This document shows positions 1-12,599 of a DNA stretch of 64,000 bases, piece after piece. Source of the DNA: Nezara viridula (taxonomy: Eukaryota; Arthropoda; Insecta; Hemiptera; Pentatomidae); assembly GCA_928085145.1 (NCBI GenBank), contig OV725082.1, positions 25,019,474 through 25,083,473 on the forward strand, in the 5' to 3' direction. The notes under the pieces were generated by a model. It did not search any database. It was not told where the DNA came from and saw only the letters and a program-made list of their open reading frames with translations. A program made the translations under genes and the position numbers. Each line of letters begins with the position of its first letter. Positions within the stretch are counted from its first letter, which is position 1.

Positions 1-360
1 AACCATCTCTACATCATTTTAAGATTGGTTTGTTCCACGTTGTCTCGTCGTATGTTGTCTGAATTTTGCAATTAACACTCCATTTTGTGATGATATATAA
101 AAGTATTAAGACGAATTGTTTTTTTGAAAGGCCTATTTATTTTTCAATCACAGGAGTATTTTTTTTTTATCTCAAACTTATTACGTTACATGATTTGAAT
201 ATTTAAATTCTACTAAATAGAACAAATTCTTGCCTTGTCTCTGACTTTTCTTTATTAAAAAAAAAAATCAAATATTTAGAAATTAAAATGAGATAAAATT
301 TTCATTTCTTAAGTTTAATGATTTAAAATCAAAAAGTTTCTATTAAAAGTCTAATATATT

Positions 361-660
361 AAATTAACGATCCAAAAAGTTACCGACCACATAGGAACAC
401 ACTACAAAATATTTCACAATAACTTACACGGACATACCAACTCACTGATTCAAGGCATGGCCACAACCAACGTGCCCGATAATAATCGTAGGAGGCTCAA
501 AAGAAGCTGGATGAGGGATCTCCTTCACTAACTATAAATATTAAAATCACGATAGGCAGGGATGTCGCTGGGCACTTCTCTACCTCACGCCTACCAATGT
601 TGTATTCCGTATTCTACTTCTACCGAAAGCATACTCGCTGGTTGTTGGGGACTCTGTCAG
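361..660 (+). pseudogene. LINE-A (Jockey-like) reverse transcriptase C-terminus and 3' UTR
   Basis: An open frame runs to a TAA at 529-531 and encodes the end of a Jockey-like LINE ORF2 protein. FHNNLHGHTNSLIQ is followed by RRRLKRSWMRDLLH and the stop. The same layout (K/H-rich stretch, FHxxLHGHTN, RRLKRSWMRDLL) recurs in the copies near 41.3, 44.5 and 54.1 kb. The frame is blocked by an in-frame TAA at 352-354, so this is a 5'-truncated relic, as is usual for LINEs. The sequence after the stop (GATGTCGCTGGGCACTTCTC) is the family 3' UTR. Only the far C-terminus is present; endonuclease and polymerase motifs are gone. The family call rests on similarity to other copies in this window and on the general Jockey C-terminus. 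Confidence 0.7.
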
Positions 661-1369
661 ATGTGAGTTAAAATATATTATTACTTTACATTTATTATCA
701 TTACTTCAAAACTGTTATTATTTTATTTTATTTGTTTCGTGTTGGCTTTCGTTATTTACTGTACACTATGAGTAATACATTTACTCTTATATAAAAGTAA
801 GAACCAAATATTATGAAAATTGATAAAATTATTTCTATAACTAGGTCATTAATTTCAAATTCATAAGAAGGATTTAAATAAAATTAATACACGAAAATAT
901 TACTATAAATTTTTATTTTAGAATTATTTAAAACTATATATGATAGATAGTAGACACACATCAATCCGATGTGATTTTGACAATTTAAATGCATTTGTTT
1001 CAATATAAAATATATTATATTAAAAAGAAAATCGGGTTGAAATTCAATCATAAATAGTATTGAAATTGTGTTGAGAATGTTCTTATGTAGTATAGAGTTG
1101 CGTTCTTTGTGTATATTCAAGTAAAATATTTTTGTAAATAAAAACATTATATTTCGGCTGGGATACAGCGATATCAGCCTGAAATGGACGGACTGCCAAA
1201 TATTCAGTGGAGCGTTGCACGTTGCAGTGCTAAGGCGCTTCTGATATTAAAAGAAGGTTCAGCATCCACGGCTTCTAAGGCGTTTTTAATTCTTGTTTAA
1301 TCATCCGAAATATTTATTTAATTATCATTTAATATTTATGATAATAACAAACAATCACGCCGATCAAGC
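661..1369. other. AT-rich stretch, no gene seen
   Basis: No supported coding or RNA gene. A minus-strand frame at 884-1147 has a Phe/Ile/Asn/Lys-biased composition typical of chance frames. A short GC-richer patch at about 1150-1285 matches nothing I recognise. Confidence 0.5.
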
Positions 1370-1443
1370 CAATATACTTATTGTTACCGACAGCAGACCA
1401 GCTAATTAACATTACTTATTCCAGGTGTGGACGAAGATATGAA
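1370..1443 (+). mobile_element. LINE-A 3' UTR fragment
   Basis: The segment with CAGCAGACC, GCTAATTAACATTA and CCAGGTGTGGACGAAGATATGAAAT matches the end of the LINE-A 3' UTR seen near 45.3 kb, and in reverse at 44.42 and 44.87 kb. It runs directly into a long (TA)n tract, as if the microsatellite grew from the element's tail. Confidence 0.5.
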
Positions 1444-1445
1444 AT

Positions 1446-1466
1446 TAATATATATATATATATATA

Positions 1467-1538
<72 letters not shown>

Positions 1539-1588
1539 TATATATATATATATATTTGTATATATATATATATTTGTATATATATTTA
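1446..1588. repeat. (TA)n microsatellite with TATATTTGTA interruptions
   Basis: About 140 bases of nearly pure TA dinucleotide with a few ATC, GAT and TTTG interruptions towards the right. Open frames on both strands here encode only Tyr-Ile repeats and are not genes. Confidence 0.97.
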
Positions 1589-4500
1589 TGATGAATTATT
1601 TTTAAAAATGGTGTCTTCTTTGTAGATACATAAAGAGCATACTTAAAAGATACTTTGAATAATTTTGTTAGTATTACATTATTTAGTTCTTTATACTGTA
1701 TAATTAATAAACAAGCGGCCACCTCTCAATAACGGAAACTTTTCTGAACTAACAATTATAAGATATAACATTTTTACAAAATTATCAACAGCTAATCTTA
1801 TTTTAATTGCTTATCGTGGTATGAAGGAATACACTGGTCGTTTGGTGGACTTAAAGTAATCTAAATATGTTTTATATATTTTAATTATTTCATTAATTGT
1901 ATAAACATTGTTTTCAGGTATATTCAGACTTTGATAATGACGTTTACAAATTAAAAGAATGCATATCTGGCTAAATAATGTACATCATTAAATATCGAAA
2001 ATAATATACATCAGCAACTAAAAATAAATTTCTTTCTGAAAAGATATAGTCAGTTAGCGATACAGACAGCTTTTTATCAAATGTTTAACATACGCCTAAA
2101 ACTTGGTGAATGGGTTCATCTTATCGTAACCTGAGTTTTTTATCAACAAAAATTCTCAGAAATGTGGCATTTTCTTGTTGAATTAATTAGTTTAATGAGG
2201 TACTAACAACTCATAAATACTCATTTTCTCTCCGCTTTACTCGCAAAATAGTTTGGTCTCAAAAACTAAAAAAAAAGGCGGCGTACAAAAATATTGGGCC
2301 ATTTGTCCTATATCATCTCGTTACTTTAACATGTTGTCGGTTGAGGTCGTGCCACACGACCATATACTTTTTTATGCCATTTTTTTTTCGATTAGAGATC
2401 AAATTATTCATTCAAGTAGTAACAAAATAGGTGTTAATGAGTTTTTACTACCTAGTTAACCAGAATTTTATCCCCAATTACGAAAACTTTCGTAAATAAA
2501 AAAGCTGTAGTTTAAGGTGAGATGAAAATATTCGCGAAGTTTCAGACGCATGTTAATTATTTGTTTAAAAGAGGTCTTTACCAAGGACTAATATAATAAT
2601 GGAAAATGTGTTAATTCATCATAAAGTAAACATTTAAGAATGAATATTTGGTTGACAATTCCAATACATAAAATATTTGCTGCATTTTTTTTTAATACTG
2701 GTCCCATTTGTTTAGTCATTTAAATAACACATCTAAAACGGAATCCCCCCTCAAAAAACGCGGAAATTACTTTTATTTCCCTTAAACACTTGCCACTATA
2801 ATTATATTCATTGGTGCAAACTTTCAATTGAAGTTTTGGGGTATTTATTTTGAAAAAAAAGTAAATATATGTTTTACTGAATTTATTAATAAATTTAACG
2901 AAAATTCATATACAATAATAAGTATGTATTACATATATTATATAAGTTGGTAAGTAGTTATCAAATCACAAATTTGTTCTTATGGGAAATCAATAGGGGA
3001 ATATACGTTATTTAGAAATCATAATTTCTTTTCAAATAAGTAAGAAGGAAGCAAATACATAAAAGAAAACAATTGTTTACTATAGCTTCAATGATTTAAG
3101 TGTATATAAAGCTTTGAGATTGTTTTGTTTCTGAATTTCTTCTTCGTTTACCCATTAAGGCTTTTCACTTAAAATAGGGATTATTGAAACAGCTAAAATA
3201 ATGCAGTTAACGGATTAGAAAAACCGGTGTAAGATATGTATGCTTATATGTTTAGAGATGGATGTATAGTTGAATGTCATTCCGAAATTATGAACATGTA
3301 AACTAATCGGAATTTTCAGTCGCTATATATAAATTTTAAACCATTATTGAGTATTTACTTTGAAAGTAATATATAAACTGCAAATCCTGATTATGGTCAT
3401 TTTTATAACTTATATATCCATGCTTCATGTTGTATGAGATCTTAAAAATGTCGTATATAGCTTTTCCGATAGTAAATTGATAGAGCCTAATATTGAAAAA
3501 ATCCAAAAAGTTAAATGAATCGATAAGCGACAGCGCGATCTTATAATCGATAGTAATTTAATAAAAGTCTTCACCGATAGTCCACTAACTAACCTTATCA
3601 TCGAAGAAATCTGTTAGTTGAATCAAAATATAAAAGTTAAATAGATCGATAGAATGCTATGATAATTATGAGAATATTTTTTTCGGTAAACAAATTTTAC
3701 TAATTAGTAGTAAAGTGTAACTCGTAATTCTAAAAATATTTAAATCATTTTTAAATCTGCTAAAAATGTATTTATAAATTAGGGCTCACTCAAGAAATAT
3801 TGAAATTCTTTTAAAAAATAAAGCCATTGCGTGAAGAAAAATCATAGTAATTACAGGACAGGATTATCTTTAATCATCGTTTACTAATCGGCAGGCACTA
3901 CCACACTTTACTTCTGAAGCAATTCTAATTTTAACTGCCACATGGGAGACACTGATTGTTGAATACAAACTATATACAAAGGTATTTGTATAATTTAGCT
4001 GTATAAAGAAAGGCTGTATTTTTCACCTCATTTATTTTCATTTTTCTTCCACATCTGCTACGTGTCGGCTATGATGCCACTTTCATATAGTTAATACTGC
4101 TGCTTCTGTCCAGTCAAGAATCATTATGGACTGAACCGATGAGGAAGAAACATAAAAATAAATGTGGTAAAAATTTATTATTTAAACCTGATTTTACTTA
4201 AAATATAAACATACGTGTATAATTTAATTTTCTTGATATTTTTAAAATAATTTACTCTGAACGGGCACGTCTCTGTAAGGAATAAAATGGTCTTCTTCTT
4301 AAAGCGTCCTTCATATGGAAGTTTATTACTCACAGTGCTGATTAAAATGTAGTGTATTTCACAACAACTTTTTAATTGTCACTAAGTTCTGAAATAAAGT
4401 ATATTCTTTGTTGAAGCTCTTAAAAGCTGTAACCCTATTAGTTCCTTGGGTCATGCTCGAATACAGTCTTACGACATCAGTATATACAGATTATGGAAAG

Positions 4501-5609
4501 GGTACACAATGTAAATGAAATGGTATGGTTGTTAGGTTTACAGAACTATTCGCCGACTGTTTATCTCGAAGGAGAGCAATTCCAAGTTAGTGCGCTTTGA
4601 GTTCGGTGTTCTCCTTTTACGAATCCTTTAAAACTGTGGAACTATAATAAGGGTTGCAGTTCCCCAGTGAGTATAGTCTGTTCAACTTGATATAGCCACT
4701 CGGTGTCCTCGGTTCTCTCTCTCCCTCAACAAAAATAAGATAATTTTACAGCGTACTTTTGAACAGAGCACATCGAACTTTGTTTTCGGATTCGTTTTTT
4801 ATGGCCTTCAAAACTTACTCTTAGTAAATCTCGATTTTATTAGTACAGTATCTAGAATGGTGTATAGTCTGGACTTTCAATCAAACTGTTTAATAGGTTT
4901 CCATATGTTCCTCCATGTGGAGGATTAATATTAATCCATTAATATTTTTTGAATTGTATTATATTTACTTAATAAATATCACTGTATAATGTTGCTCTAT
5001 TGTAGCCCAATTAGTTTTCATCATTTGAAATATCACCTCATTTAGGGTGAACGCACCAGTTATGGACAGGAGGTACAGTGATGAACAGGTTGGACAAGTT
5101 GCACTTTAATGTAAATAATAAGCTTCCTTGTTGATTTAAAGGTTCCAGTTTTTCTAGAGTGAATACCAAAGAACAATATCATTTATAGACAAAGTATGAA
5201 CAAAGTACCCAAAACGAAAATTTAAAATATATATCATTGTTTCTAAAGTGCTCATGAGATCAGTGGGTTTCATACCTTCCTACTAACAGTTTTGCTAAGA
5301 GTATGTTGAACATTTATGTTATTTTTATCGTTATCTTTATAGTTGAATAAAAATTTATAATTTTTCTTTGATATGTCCATTACTGGTACCGACCCCCTGT
5401 CTATTAGAACAATATAAATTCGGAGTGTCCATCACTTGTGCAAAAAGTTTTCTTAAATTAAATTTTAAAATGTTAAATAGAAAAAAAGAGGCTCTACAGA
5501 TAAACTTTTTTCCACACATTATACAGTTAAAAAAAAAAACAAAAAAAAACAGAGCGAAAATCTATCTCTAAATAATTAGTATAGTAGTATTGTAAAGTGT
5601 TTAATATTT
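1589..5609. other. 4-kb AT-rich stretch, no gene seen
   Basis: Both strands are dense in stops. The short open frames (for example 2253-2459 and 5368-5571) show no domain and are rich in Lys, Asn, Ile and Phe. A somewhat GC-richer patch at about 4430-4740 has no recognisable family. Simple poly-A and poly-T runs are common. Confidence 0.5.
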
Positions 5610-6020
5610 ATTAGTGAGCTTTGGGGCTCTAAAAAAACATCAAATTCTTCCCGTATCCAATCCTTACAATCCAAAATCCTCCGTAAAATCCTAAATGCTC
5701 CCTATTATGTAACAAATAAAATTATCCATAAAACCTCAACATTCCTCTTGTGGAAGACTTGGCCTCTTTTCATTCAAAACTTTTTGGTCATCCCAATCCT
5801 CTAGTTTTCATCCAACACAATTCCTGACAACCCTCCGAGGCGTCTGAAAACAGGATGGCTGAGGCACTTCCTAAATTAATTTATCTTTGAAGTGTTACCA
5901 ATGGGTAACTTCTTCACAAGTGTATTACAATATACTTCATGTAATATATTCCTATAGCAAATTTACTGGTTGTATATATGTTTGCAGTTGTAAATTTCAA
6001 TAAAATAATAATAAAAAAAA
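5610..6020 (+). pseudogene. LINE-B (Jockey-like) reverse transcriptase C-terminus and 3' UTR
   Basis: The frame from 5610 reads ISELWGSKKTSNSSRIQSL, then SKILRKILNAPYYVTNKIIH, and ends PPRRLKTGWLRHFLN before a TAA at 5877-5879. An in-frame TAG at 5802-5804 breaks it. The protein lines up with the longer minus-strand copy at 48.6-49.1 kb (ELWGSTKPSNSSRIQSLQSK). Such a sequence (a tyrosine/tryptophan-rich ELWGS followed by IQ.LQSK.LR.I..AP..V.N) is the usual post-catalytic region of Jockey-clade LINE polymerases. The 3' UTR has the family motif ACCAATGGGTAACTTCTTC and ends with AATAAAATAATAATAAAAAA, a poly-A-like tail. Confidence 0.75.
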
Positions 6021-7935
6021 CATTTATTACTGTGCATATGAAAAATTCAAAAGATCTCAAGAAATAATTAATCTGAAGTATTCATGTTGTGCAAAACTAA
6101 AAATAAACAAACAAATAATATCCTTTTGGAAAAATTAATAAATTTTTTTTTCTTGTCTAACTTTCTATAAGCTCCATAACGATATTTCAAATTAACGCTC
6201 ATTAATTTTTATTTCATTAATTTTTTATATCATTTTTTAAACCACAAAATCATCTGAATTTATTTCTATTTCTTTTATTTTGTAATTTATTTATGATTAT
6301 TGAACAAAAAATGCTTGATTTTTTTTATATTTCCCAAATATAAGATTCTATACTTACGTATTTATTCATTTATTAATAATTATTCGGCTATGATTTTACC
6401 AATTATCCTTAGAACTAAAAATGATATTATTAACATGCCTATTACCTCTTACTTCTTACTCTTTACAGTTTACATTTTTCTGGCCCATTGTAGAAAATCT
6501 TATTTATTTTGGAAAGGTCATTAGACAATTTTTAAAATTTTATTTTAGCAGACATTCAATAATTCTTATTACAAAATTTATTATTTTGTTTTATTTCTCT
6601 CAGCAACGATAATTTTGATTCTTTATTCTGTAAACGGCTTTAATCGGATTACTCTCAGGTGTGTGGACTAATCCCAAATCCTATTATTTCTTGAATACTT
6701 CCTTCCACGGCTTCTCTGGCAAATTATCAGCCAGTATATAATTTAACTTTTTTTTAACTGATAAAGCTTCGGATCCGGAACGTATAAAAATTAAAGAAGA
6801 AATCTTTGATTGATAAAAAAAAATGATTTATTTTACTTTTAGCAATTTTATTGGCCAGGAACATCGTTAATTAAAAAATATTTGGTATTTGAAAAATACC
6901 ATCAAAAATTGTATACCATTTCTAGAAAAATCAAATATGCTGATACCGCTGTAATATTCAAATTTAAAAATACATTAGTAAATAATAAATAAAATAAAGT
7001 AATCTTGCAATATAAAGTAATATAATTTCTTAAGTGAAAGATTTCTCAAAACAAAAAAAAAACTGTCACTTTAGGCCTAATGCTGATTTACCTGTCTACT
7101 CTAATGTAGGATATAAAACTGATAAATTCTTTTTGTTCAAAATAGATCGTTTAAGGAGTTACTTAAGAAGAGGGTAGTAACTATAGACGTGGATCATTCT
7201 AGAAAACTTTTGTCAATCAAGCTAGCACAGCTTTATGTTGAGGTATCATCTACAACACCTATCAACATAGCGGAGTGAGAAACTTTTAAGAATATTGGAG
7301 TTAACTTAAGAGAAGACCGTTTATTCTGCAGACAACTCTAGAATTAATTGAAAATTGTGTTTGGCTTGAAGTATTGTAAGTTATCTGTAATTCTTTTTAG
7401 GACAGGGGTCATATTCGATCTATTTCAGAAGTGACAAAAAAAAAACTGGAAGAAATATTGGTCCTCTTTTATAATACGATTAGAAATAGAGAAAAAGAAA
7501 AAGGTTTTTCCTAGATGAAGAGGACGTGATAGCCAAGAGAAAGAGGGGCCCTTTGAATGTTGAGTATCTCTAAGCCAATTTTTAAATTTATACGTTCAGG
7601 GTTTTGTCACTTCATTTATTAAGTATTTTCATTTAGTTGGAGTAATAGGACATATGAATGTGATATTATAGTGAAGTATATTCCGCATGGAAACCTTTTT
7701 TACTTTCAGAGCAGCACAGTACATTTCGTAAATAAATTAAATTGAAAAATTAAAGGTGTGCTTTTAAACAATCTTTTATTAACTCATTTTGATGTTTGAT
7801 TTCTAATCAGAAAAATTTATTCAGCAACAGACAAAATTAAAAAAATATACTCCAAAAAATATAAAAAATGTACACCCTAAAGAAAACTTTTGCGCCTTAA
7901 AATACTCTAAAAAAAATATTTTGGCAACCTAGCTT
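6021..7935. other. AT-rich stretch, no gene seen
   Basis: No supported gene. Overlapping short frames at 6300-6612 encode Phe/Ile/Leu-rich peptides that could pass for membrane segments, but they have the composition of AT-rich noise and no recognisable start context. Confidence 0.5.
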
Positions 7936-8025
7936 ACCTCATTTCAGCCAGTTATATAACTTACAGGGGTTCCACAAGGTCATCTCTAGAGCCCTCTTCT
8001 ATCCTTACTATTTATCAAATATTGG
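7936..8025 (+). pseudogene. LINE reverse transcriptase fragment (GVPQG motif)
   Basis: In one frame the sequence reads LTGVPQG (codons 7960-7980) followed by HL, a TAG, then SPLLSLLFIK. This is the conserved TGVPQGS.LSPLLF..FIN block that lies before the YADD motif in Jockey/CR1-type LINE polymerases. There are stops at 7957-7959 and 7987-7989. The homology ends near 8025, where an unrelated, GC-richer repeat begins. It is a tiny internal relic without its catalytic YADD. Confidence 0.65.
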
Positions 8026-8039
8026 TACAATACCGGACT

Positions 8040-8333
8040 ATACCATCAAAAATCTTCAGAAGACACATGCCATAATGGCAGGGACCGTATCCTGGAAGGA
8101 CCGGTATATCGGGAGTGGAGGAAGAGACGACACCCGGGGAGGAGGAGGTTGTGCGAGGTCAGTGCTCCAAACGACTACCACTTTTTGCCACCTCTCACAT
8201 ACGTGAGTCCTTTTTTAATGGGACAATCCCAGGGGTCGCTCAATGGTTGTGATGTTCACAATGCGCTTCCCGCAATAATAGAGTTTGCAGAGTGTGTAGG
8301 TTCGATCTCTGCGTAAATATAGACTGGAATAGC

Positions 8334-8334
<1 letters not shown>
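8040..8334 (+). mobile_element. Candidate SINE with tRNA-like head
   Basis: From about 8232 the plus strand looks tRNA-derived. There is an A-box-like GCTCAATGGTTGTGATG, then 60-odd bases later a B box GGTTCGATCTC at about 8302-8312 (consensus GGTTCGANTCC, nearly matched). The segment is much GC-richer than its surroundings, as is the preceding 8040-8230. A (TA)n tract follows at once. A functional tRNA is unlikely, because I cannot pair a 7-bp acceptor stem. I infer a polymerase-III-derived SINE head or a decayed tRNA. Confidence 0.4.
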
Positions 8335-8378
<44 letters not shown>

Positions 8379-8408
8379 CACATACATACACATATATCTA
8401 TATATCAA
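8335..8408. repeat. (TA)n then (CATA)n microsatellite
   Basis: TA dinucleotides at 8335-8372 followed by CACATACATA-type units to about 8408. It sits directly downstream of the SINE-like B box. Confidence 0.95.
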
Positions 8409-8511
8409 ATAAAGAATTATTATTTATTTGCATAGATATTGGTTTGGAATAAGATAAATATTGTTTCTTAGACATTTTATAAAATTTTTGTGTTAAATAA
8501 CACACATGAAA

Positions 8512-8600
8512 AACTAAGTTCTGTGCTTTAGACCACACGATAGAAATGAAAACATCAACAAGGCGAGATTAATAATATAAAATATAAATTATAACCTATT
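8512..8600 (+). repeat. Dispersed repeat, copy 1 of 3
   Basis: The segment holding CTTTAGACCACACGATAGAA and ATGAAAACATCAACAAGGCG is repeated near 53.69 kb in the same orientation and near 53.12 kb in reverse. It has no coding sense. It is probably the end of a DNA transposon. Confidence 0.6.
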
Positions 8601-10750
8601 ACTGAGCTATTTAAATAAAATAATATATTTGTATAAATACAGTAAGTGGTCGATTAGAATAAACGTTTTTGCCAAAACAAGTTTTTATCCTATAACTATT
8701 ATTGTACTTATTGATAAGAGAGATAGCTTATGTAAAATCACTTAATTTAAATAATATTATTTTCGAGATATTAGTCTTCTTTTATTTAATTTTGAAAGTC
8801 TAAAACATTTTTTTTTCAAAAAGTGTTTTTAATTATTTTTAACTAGTCTGAAATTCTTTCTAAAATGTATTTATTTTATTTTATTTTTCTTTGTGGGATT
8901 TTCCTTTAGTAAGCGTTAAAATTAGAATCCATTTATCCAGATTAATGACGATATGGAAATTCAGGATATTGAATCATATAATTAAAGGATACAAAAAATC
9001 TTGATATTTTGTTACGTACTTTTAAATGTCGTCTCACAACAATATGACAGTTTTCGGTCCATCACGTATTATCATGTATATAGTTTTGTCAAGCTTGATA
9101 TAAATTTAAAAATTATACATTTTGTTTCCGCTAGATAATATGTAGAAAATAACAGACATTGATTTTTTTCCATTTCCACTACTTTCTACGAATTCATATA
9201 TGAAATTATATTTCGTCTAAAATCCATAGCTTTCTTACAAAAATACACAAGTTAATACTATATATTCTGAATTGAATTTGGTGAAGTTGATACGGGATTA
9301 TCTGAATACTAACTCAAACATTTTCTGAAAATTTCATGCAAGTAGGATTATTGATAGTAGTTCGAATCTTTATCTATCAGATGGATTTACTACAGATATA
9401 CGGACATGGAACCGAAGTTGTTAACGTAAATGTAAAACGGAAATGAATTTTTGATTCTGGGCAGAATAATTTTTTTTATTCTACAGCACTCATACAAAGT
9501 ATCACTCACTAGGTAGTAAGATACAAATGTATAGATAATTAATAAAAAATATCATCAATAAAACATAAATGTTGGATACAACCGTACGTACTCAATCCTG
9601 TGGTCACATTTCGATGTGTGCTTGCCATTTTTTTTTTCTTTTTTATAAATTTCAAGAGTAACTATTTGAAAAAGAAAAGAAATTATAGAAAAAAATAAAT
9701 GGAAGGTAAAAGGCAACGATCAGCTGGTTTCTTCGCCCAGATTTCTCCACAACTTGTGCGAAGTCGAATCACTTTCTTTCCTTCATGCTTGACATTTTTT
9801 GAAATCTGACTTAAGCTACCCGTAACTTATCTAATGTTCTTCGACTTCCTGGTCTCCTCCCCTGTATCCAGAACTTACTGAAGAGTATTGCTCATTGCTT
9901 TGACACCACTTGAACGTCGCGCAGTGAGACCGACTGCCGATCTTGGACGTAAACAACTTTCACAATATAAGAAATGTAATATAAATAGTAGGTGGTCATC
10001 CTTTCTATAAATAGTTGGCTGACCTAGTAAAATTTCAAAGTTGGTTTAAGCACTCACAGAAGAATGAGCTTTATGCTAGTAGGTCTTAATCTCATCAGTT
10101 GACAAATAGTTCCAGCATTACATTATTACTTTCACTTACCTATATATGTACTATATCGTAGTATTGTGATCGTGAACATTTTCGAAGTTTTCAACTGAAA
10201 TGCACGTTTTGCGGTCTCCTGAGTCCAAATAACTAAGTCCCACAAAATGGTCTGTATATGCATATGTATATGACCAGCTTAGCTCAGAAACGAAGAGTCA
10301 TATGAAACTGAATCGCGTATTTGTATTTTTTATAAGCCTGGGATATTACTGCAACATTTTCGTCAAAATTGGCAAACCGGAAGTAGTACTTTATTTATTC
10401 GATGTAACACAATTTTATCATTTTCTCTAAAACGGCTCTAACGATTTTGATTAACCTAAGATAATCAGTGTATTATTAAGCAGTTTTAAATACAATGTAT
10501 GTTGTACCGTTGTAAGATAAGTGGAAATGGGACCAATACGTTACATAATTTCTAATAATATTTTTCCCAATTACTTAAAACTTTATTCGAATGCCGTTTT
10601 ATAAAATTACAATAACATCACGAAAAAATGCAGAATTATTAACAATTGAAAAAAATAAAGTGTATAATCAAATTAAATTTATAAACCACCAAGATTATTT
10701 TTACATCAATGGATATGGAAAGTAATATGACAAAATAAAAAAACAAAAAG
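8601..10750. other. AT-rich stretch, no gene seen
   Basis: No supported gene. At 9690-9965 the base composition is more balanced. The minus strand holds a short Arg-rich stretch that could be a badly decayed LINE tail, but it is too weak to call. Confidence 0.45.
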
Positions 10751-10754
10751 TAAG

Positions 10755-10915
10755 AAAAGAGCAATCCAAGACATAAAGTGTCTTAAATGGAGAAGGGCTA
10801 AAAGAAATTATGAAAGATGGTCACTCAAATAGGTGGGTGGATGAAATTAAGAATAAAGAGAGCACTGCAAGGATAGGAGAAGCCTAAAATATAAACGAAT
10901 GGGAAAATAAATAAA
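10755..10915 (+). pseudogene. Possible RTE-like LINE C-terminal fragment
   Basis: The frame reads GHSNRWVDEIKNKESTARIG then a stop, followed by INEWEK. RTE-like endonuclease/reverse-transcriptase proteins end in a similar block (GRP..RW.D.I, then DR..W). The match is short and interrupted, so this is tentative. The surrounding sequence has no other LINE motif. Confidence 0.3.
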
Positions 10916-11159
10916 GCAATACGGTCTTCTTACTTCTACTACTCTCTTCAAGGGAATATCTGTATATACGGATATAATAAATAAAAAAATCATAAAATAA
11001 ACAATGAAAAATTGAGCGATATTTTTAAATTTTTAGTGTGAAATTTAAAATAATATTGTAAATATAACCAAATGTATAGCGTGAATATGAAATAAAATGT
11101 ATTGTGCAAATATATTAAGTTGCAATAGGTACAATCTTCAAAAGAATGACATTGGACAC

Positions 11160-11700
11160 ATATATCAACAAAGAAAGTTTAAATGTTAAACCACTAGACT
11201 ACGACTATCATACTCACATCTTTCAAGATGCTCAAAATTAAACTTAAAACTGAAACTTACCTAGGCTTCACTGTAAGGAACAGCCAAAACGACCCATATA
11301 CGAAAACTACAAATATTTCACTCAGAAACTTTCAGGATTATAACTAAAGATCCATGATACGTCACAATCATTACTCTACAGAAAGATCTGAACTTGCCAA
11401 TAGTTAACGACGGACACTCTAAAAAAAATGCACGTTAATTTACATAAACATACTAACAGACTCATACAAGATTAACAATAATTAACATGAACGAAAATAC
11501 GCTTAGTTGCCTTGAAAGAAACTGGATGAGGGATTTCCTCGATAAAAAATCTTTTGAAATCAAGTAAGGAAGGGATGCCGCTATGCACTCCTCTCCCTCA
11601 CACCAATCAAGCCACTACCACTAGTATTCTTCCCGATAACAGAATCGTTAATTGTCAGTACTTCTGACAAGTTGTTGATGAAAAAATAAAGTTAAAAAGG
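11160..11700 (+). pseudogene. LINE-A C-terminus and 3' UTR, heavily mutated
   Basis: The order of LINE-A features can be followed on the plus strand with several frame changes. First comes a KLKTETYLGFTV-like start of the post-catalytic region, then a LKIHDTSQSLLYRKI-like stretch and HVNLHKHTNRLIQD. The conserved end CTTGAAAGAAACTGGATGAGGG encodes LERNWMRDFL. The 3' UTR then reads AAGGGATGCCGCTATGCACTCC. The stops and shifts show it is dead. Confidence 0.6.
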
Positions 11701-12490
11701 AAATAATTACAAATAAAAGGCTAACATTATTACATCAACCATTAAAATTTAATAATAGGGTGCTAATAAAAATACACTAATACAACATACTAAAAAATAT
11801 TTAAGCACTCAAATAATTTTAAGCTTTTTAATAAATCTGAGGAGAGTTATTTATTGAAAATATAAATTTATGAAATAGTGTTATTTATTGAAAGTATTAT
11901 GTATTTAATCGTTTCAATCGCAGAAAAAAAAATGCGCCGTACAGTACTCACGTCTAACTGACAGAGTAAACTGTGGGCCACGTGGAACCCACCAAAACTT
12001 AAATCAGTTTTTGTACACCATTATGCATTGATATGGTTGGTCTTTTTCTATGTATAAGATTATCCTATAAGCGAACCAAGCTTTCTCTATGTTTTTATAA
12101 CTATTATTTTTTTTTTTTACATTGTTTCTCAATGGGGAGAATATGGCCGACTGTTCTATAAAGAGTAAACTGATTAGGGCCGACTATGGACCAACATGAT
12201 ATGGATGTTATTTTTGGGAGAAAAGTCCCAAAATACACCACTCAACAATCAATCTAGAATTTCTATTTTATTTTTTTATAATTTCTCTGGTTTGTGGAAT
12301 ATACTCTTCTATGCTTTCTTGATCATACCGGACTGCAATGGGATTAACTTCCACAATATGGAGTAGAGTCCGTCCTCCTGAGTAGATTGTACCTCTAGAC
12401 TGCATTCTTTGGTTTCTGCATTTCTTGAAAGACTCCTTGGCTTCTAGCTTAAGACCGCTATAAATATAGAAACGCGACTTTTCTTAGACA
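11701..12490. other. AT-rich stretch, no gene seen
   Basis: No supported coding sequence or structured RNA. Poly-T at about 12110-12120. Confidence 0.5.
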
Positions 12491-12599
12491 TAATAGCATT
12501 CCAATTTGTATCCTCACCTAGGTATTCGCTACACCATAATCTGCGCAGTTGCCGGTGATGAACTATTGTTGCAGATCATCATGAAGGTGCATGATATGT

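Noticed and set aside
884..1147. 87-codon minus-strand frame as a gene
   Set aside because: Phe/Ile/Asn-rich composition as expected from AT-rich noise, no domain and no context.
1381..1722. Open frames encoding long Tyr-Ile repeats (also at 54540-54767 and 63060-63372)
   Set aside because: They are translations of (TA)n microsatellites; both strands give the same kind of frame.
6300..6612. Overlapping hydrophobic frames as small membrane proteins
   Set aside because: Hydrophobicity follows from T-rich codons; two frames overlap and neither has supporting signals.
9690..9965. Arg-rich minus-strand stretch as a LINE C-terminus
   Set aside because: Only a vague GRR..SRRT resemblance and no ordered motifs.
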